Source: Planctomycetaceae bacterium (lineage in GTDB: Bacteria; Planctomycetota; Phycisphaerae; Sedimentisphaerales; UBA12454). Taken from it: a DNA stretch of 62,002 nt. Of the stretch, positions 60,769 through 62,002 are shown one piece after another. The notes beneath the pieces are model-generated. The model ran no database searches and was not told where the DNA came from. It worked only from the letters and a program-made list of their open reading frames with translations. The DNA lies in the NCBI GenBank assembly GCA_021371795.1, contig JAJFVK010000025.1, positions 1 through 62,002 on the forward strand, written 5' to 3'. Positions within the stretch are counted from its first letter, which is position 1. Each line of letters starts with the position of its first letter. Both the position numbers and the translations under genes were made by a program.

Positions 60769-62002
60769 TTAGCGGCTTCTTTTTCTTAGAAGCGCGGCAC
60801 CGATACCCAGAATAATAAGGGTGGTCGGCTCAGGAACACCTACTGCGAATGTTCCTAATGAATCTGTCGATATAGATATTATGTTGGAAAGCGAATCAAC
60901 CGTACCCGGCAGAACTTCCCAAGCACCATTAACCAGTTTGTATACATTGAGTAGTGATTCATCAATGCCAAGCTCTGCTGCCTTAGCATCATCAAATCTG
61001 AAAGCAATATTGGCGTTGGCAAATGCCAGTTGGTCCATCTGCCATACTGCCAGGAATGCCAAACCGTCATGAGCAGCAACATCGCTGCGATCTTCGGCCA
61101 AAAGTGCAGCAGTGAGATTGCCAGCAGAAGCACCTGTGAAAGTTACACGGAAACTGTTGACAAGACTGGTCGTAGTGAAATAGGAATCGTCGCCCCAGTT
61201 ATAGCTGCCATTACCTGCTGCAACTGCAATGCTCGGCAGAAGAAGTCTGCCACAATTAACAGCAAACCATCCATTTGTGCCTGTATTTATAGTGTTATAA
61301 ATCTCAACATGGTTAAACTGCGAGAGATCAAGGTCGCGGTCAATACCATAACCATCGGCCTTGACAACGCCGTCGTTGTAGAGTCTTGCAGCATAGTCAC
61401 TGCTTTGGACGCCACCCAGATCAAAAGTGCCCCAACCACGCAGCATGGAATTACGGCTATCAATTAAAAGACTTGCTGTGTTGGCCATCTGAATAGTTCC
61501 AGTGCCGGCAGCATCTCCGAGATTGAATTCGGATTGAACCGAACCTGACCCTGAACCAATCGCACCAATCTGGAAATTTCCGCCATACTGAACACCATTG
61601 AGTGTGCCGCCTGTCATGTTATAAATGCCCGTGGAGCCGGCCTTGCCGACTGCGAAGCCGTTCGTTGTTAGTGTACCACCGGTCTGAGTCATTGTTACGG
61701 TACCACCACCAGCGTCGCCAACTACGAAGCCGTTGGTCCGAGCTGTCATCTGACCGCCATTCAGGTTGATCGTGGCATCATTACCACCACCGATACGCAC
61801 GCCATTGCTCGTAAATATACCGCCATTCTGGGTGACAACCGCTTCTCCGCCTTGTCCGATAGTGGACTGGTTAGTTATATTCAGGTTAGCACCATTTTCA
61901 ACATTCATACTTGACGCTTGGCCCCAATATCCTATCCACAAACCTAACGCAGAGGCATCGCTGTCGACAATAGCCATATTATTTGCCGGATCATCACCAG
62001 TA
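60769..62002 (-). CDS. PEP-CTERM beta-repeat protein, 5' end outside the window
   Basis: At least 410 residues; the frame is open to the window edge, so the N-terminus is missing. The visible part has repeats such as GGIFTSNGVRIGGGNDATIN and GGTLTTNGFAVGKAGSTGIY. It then has the unique domain shared with 58906 (YGIDRDLDLSQFN, GRLLLPSIAVAAGNGSYNWG, RSDVAAHDGLAFLAVWQMDQ) and ends VPEPTTLIILGIGAALLRKRSR, a PEP-CTERM signal. It would be exported and processed by an exosortase. It is a paralogue of the gene immediately downstream, but with a different C-terminal sorting device. Confidence 0.8.
   Translation of the reverse strand, partial: TGDDPANNMAIVDSDASALGLWIGYWGQASSMNVENGANLNITNQSTIGQGGEAVVTQNGGIFTSNGVRIGGGNDATINLNGGQMTARTNGFVVGDAGGGTVTMTQTGGTLTTNGFAVGKAGSTGIYNMTGGTLNGVQYGGNFQIGAIGSGSGSVQSEFNLGDAAGTGTIQMANTASLLIDSRNSMLRGWGTFDLGGVQSSDYAARLYNDGVVKADGYGIDRDLDLSQFNHVEIYNTINTGTNGWFAVNCGRLLLPSIAVAAGNGSYNWGDDSYFTTTSLVNSFRVTFTGASAGNLTAALLAEDRSDVAAHDGLAFLAVWQMDQLAFANANIAFRFDDAKAAELGIDESLLNVYKLVNGAWEVLPGTVDSLSNIISISTDSLGTFAVGVPEPTTLIILGIGAALLRKRSR

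Noticed and set aside
1-62002. CRISPR arrays, rRNA and tRNA genes
   Set aside because: No regularly spaced repeats, rRNA cores or cloverleaf patterns were recognised in the window.

Overview
The window looks like a chromosomal segment of a planctomycete, most likely class Phycisphaerae (Sedimentisphaerales-like). The base composition is AT-leaning. Two proteins end in PEP-CTERM sorting signals and four carry dockerin-like calcium repeats. Two are H-X9-DG type prepilin-like proteins with the planctomycete [15 protein letters not shown] signature. There is a XylR-type regulator (sugar-binding domain plus AraC-type HTH), a FlgI-like lipoprotein with HEAT-like repeats, and many secreted proteins with discoidin-like modules. 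The lineage is an inference from gene content; no rRNA, tRNA or CRISPR array is visible.

Layout. 1-630: relics of an IS3-like element. 631-26911: a glycan-degradation region. It holds a GH26 mannanase-like enzyme, a PEP-CTERM discoidin protein, a XylR-type regulator, and a tightly packed minus-strand operon (20853 down to 5617). That operon encodes a DUF4434/TIM-barrel fusion, a DUF4434 protein, a stand-alone version of the fusion's second barrel, another DUF4434-type protein, a secreted ADP-ribosylglycohydrolase-like protein, a third single DUF4434 protein, a 74-residue mini-protein, a GH27 alpha-galactosidase, an AGE-type sugar 2-epimerase and a sodium:solute symporter. Upstream of it are an 869-residue discoidin/dockerin protein, a prepilin-like protein and a GH20 hexosaminidase. 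26912-28554: a graveyard with a frameshifted secreted protein, a TPR fragment and an IS110-family fragment whose structured upstream end is a candidate bridge-RNA locus. 28555-34639: housekeeping-type genes (LexA, YbjQ, an RNase HII-like protein, a FlgI-like lipoprotein, a rhomboid protease). 34906-37956: a small dockerin protein, KDG kinase and KDPG aldolase, and a broken oxidoreductase. 38069-50213: one operon with a TetR repressor and two complete RND efflux systems. 50512-51852: an MFS exporter. 52037-56149: a four-gene cassette (DapB-like dehydrogenase, Gfo/Idh oxidoreductase, amidohydrolase, DegT aminotransferase). 56393-62002: a prepilin-like protein, a GHL6-like barrel protein, and two paralogous secreted repeat proteins, one ending in a dockerin and one in PEP-CTERM.

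How it may work together. The left third reads as a planctomycete equivalent of a polysaccharide-utilisation locus. Secreted hydrolases and discoidin/dockerin proteins would bind and cut a galactose- and/or amino-sugar-containing glycan outside the cell, the symporter would import a product, and the epimerase would process it, probably under the XylR-type regulator. The strongest candidate for something new is the DUF4434 plus unnamed-barrel pair. They occur as separate neighbouring genes and, in the same operon, as one fused protein, which implies a shared substrate. A second strong item is a dispersed hairpin element whose stem sequence covaries between copies. A third is the IS110 end with its RNA-like fold.
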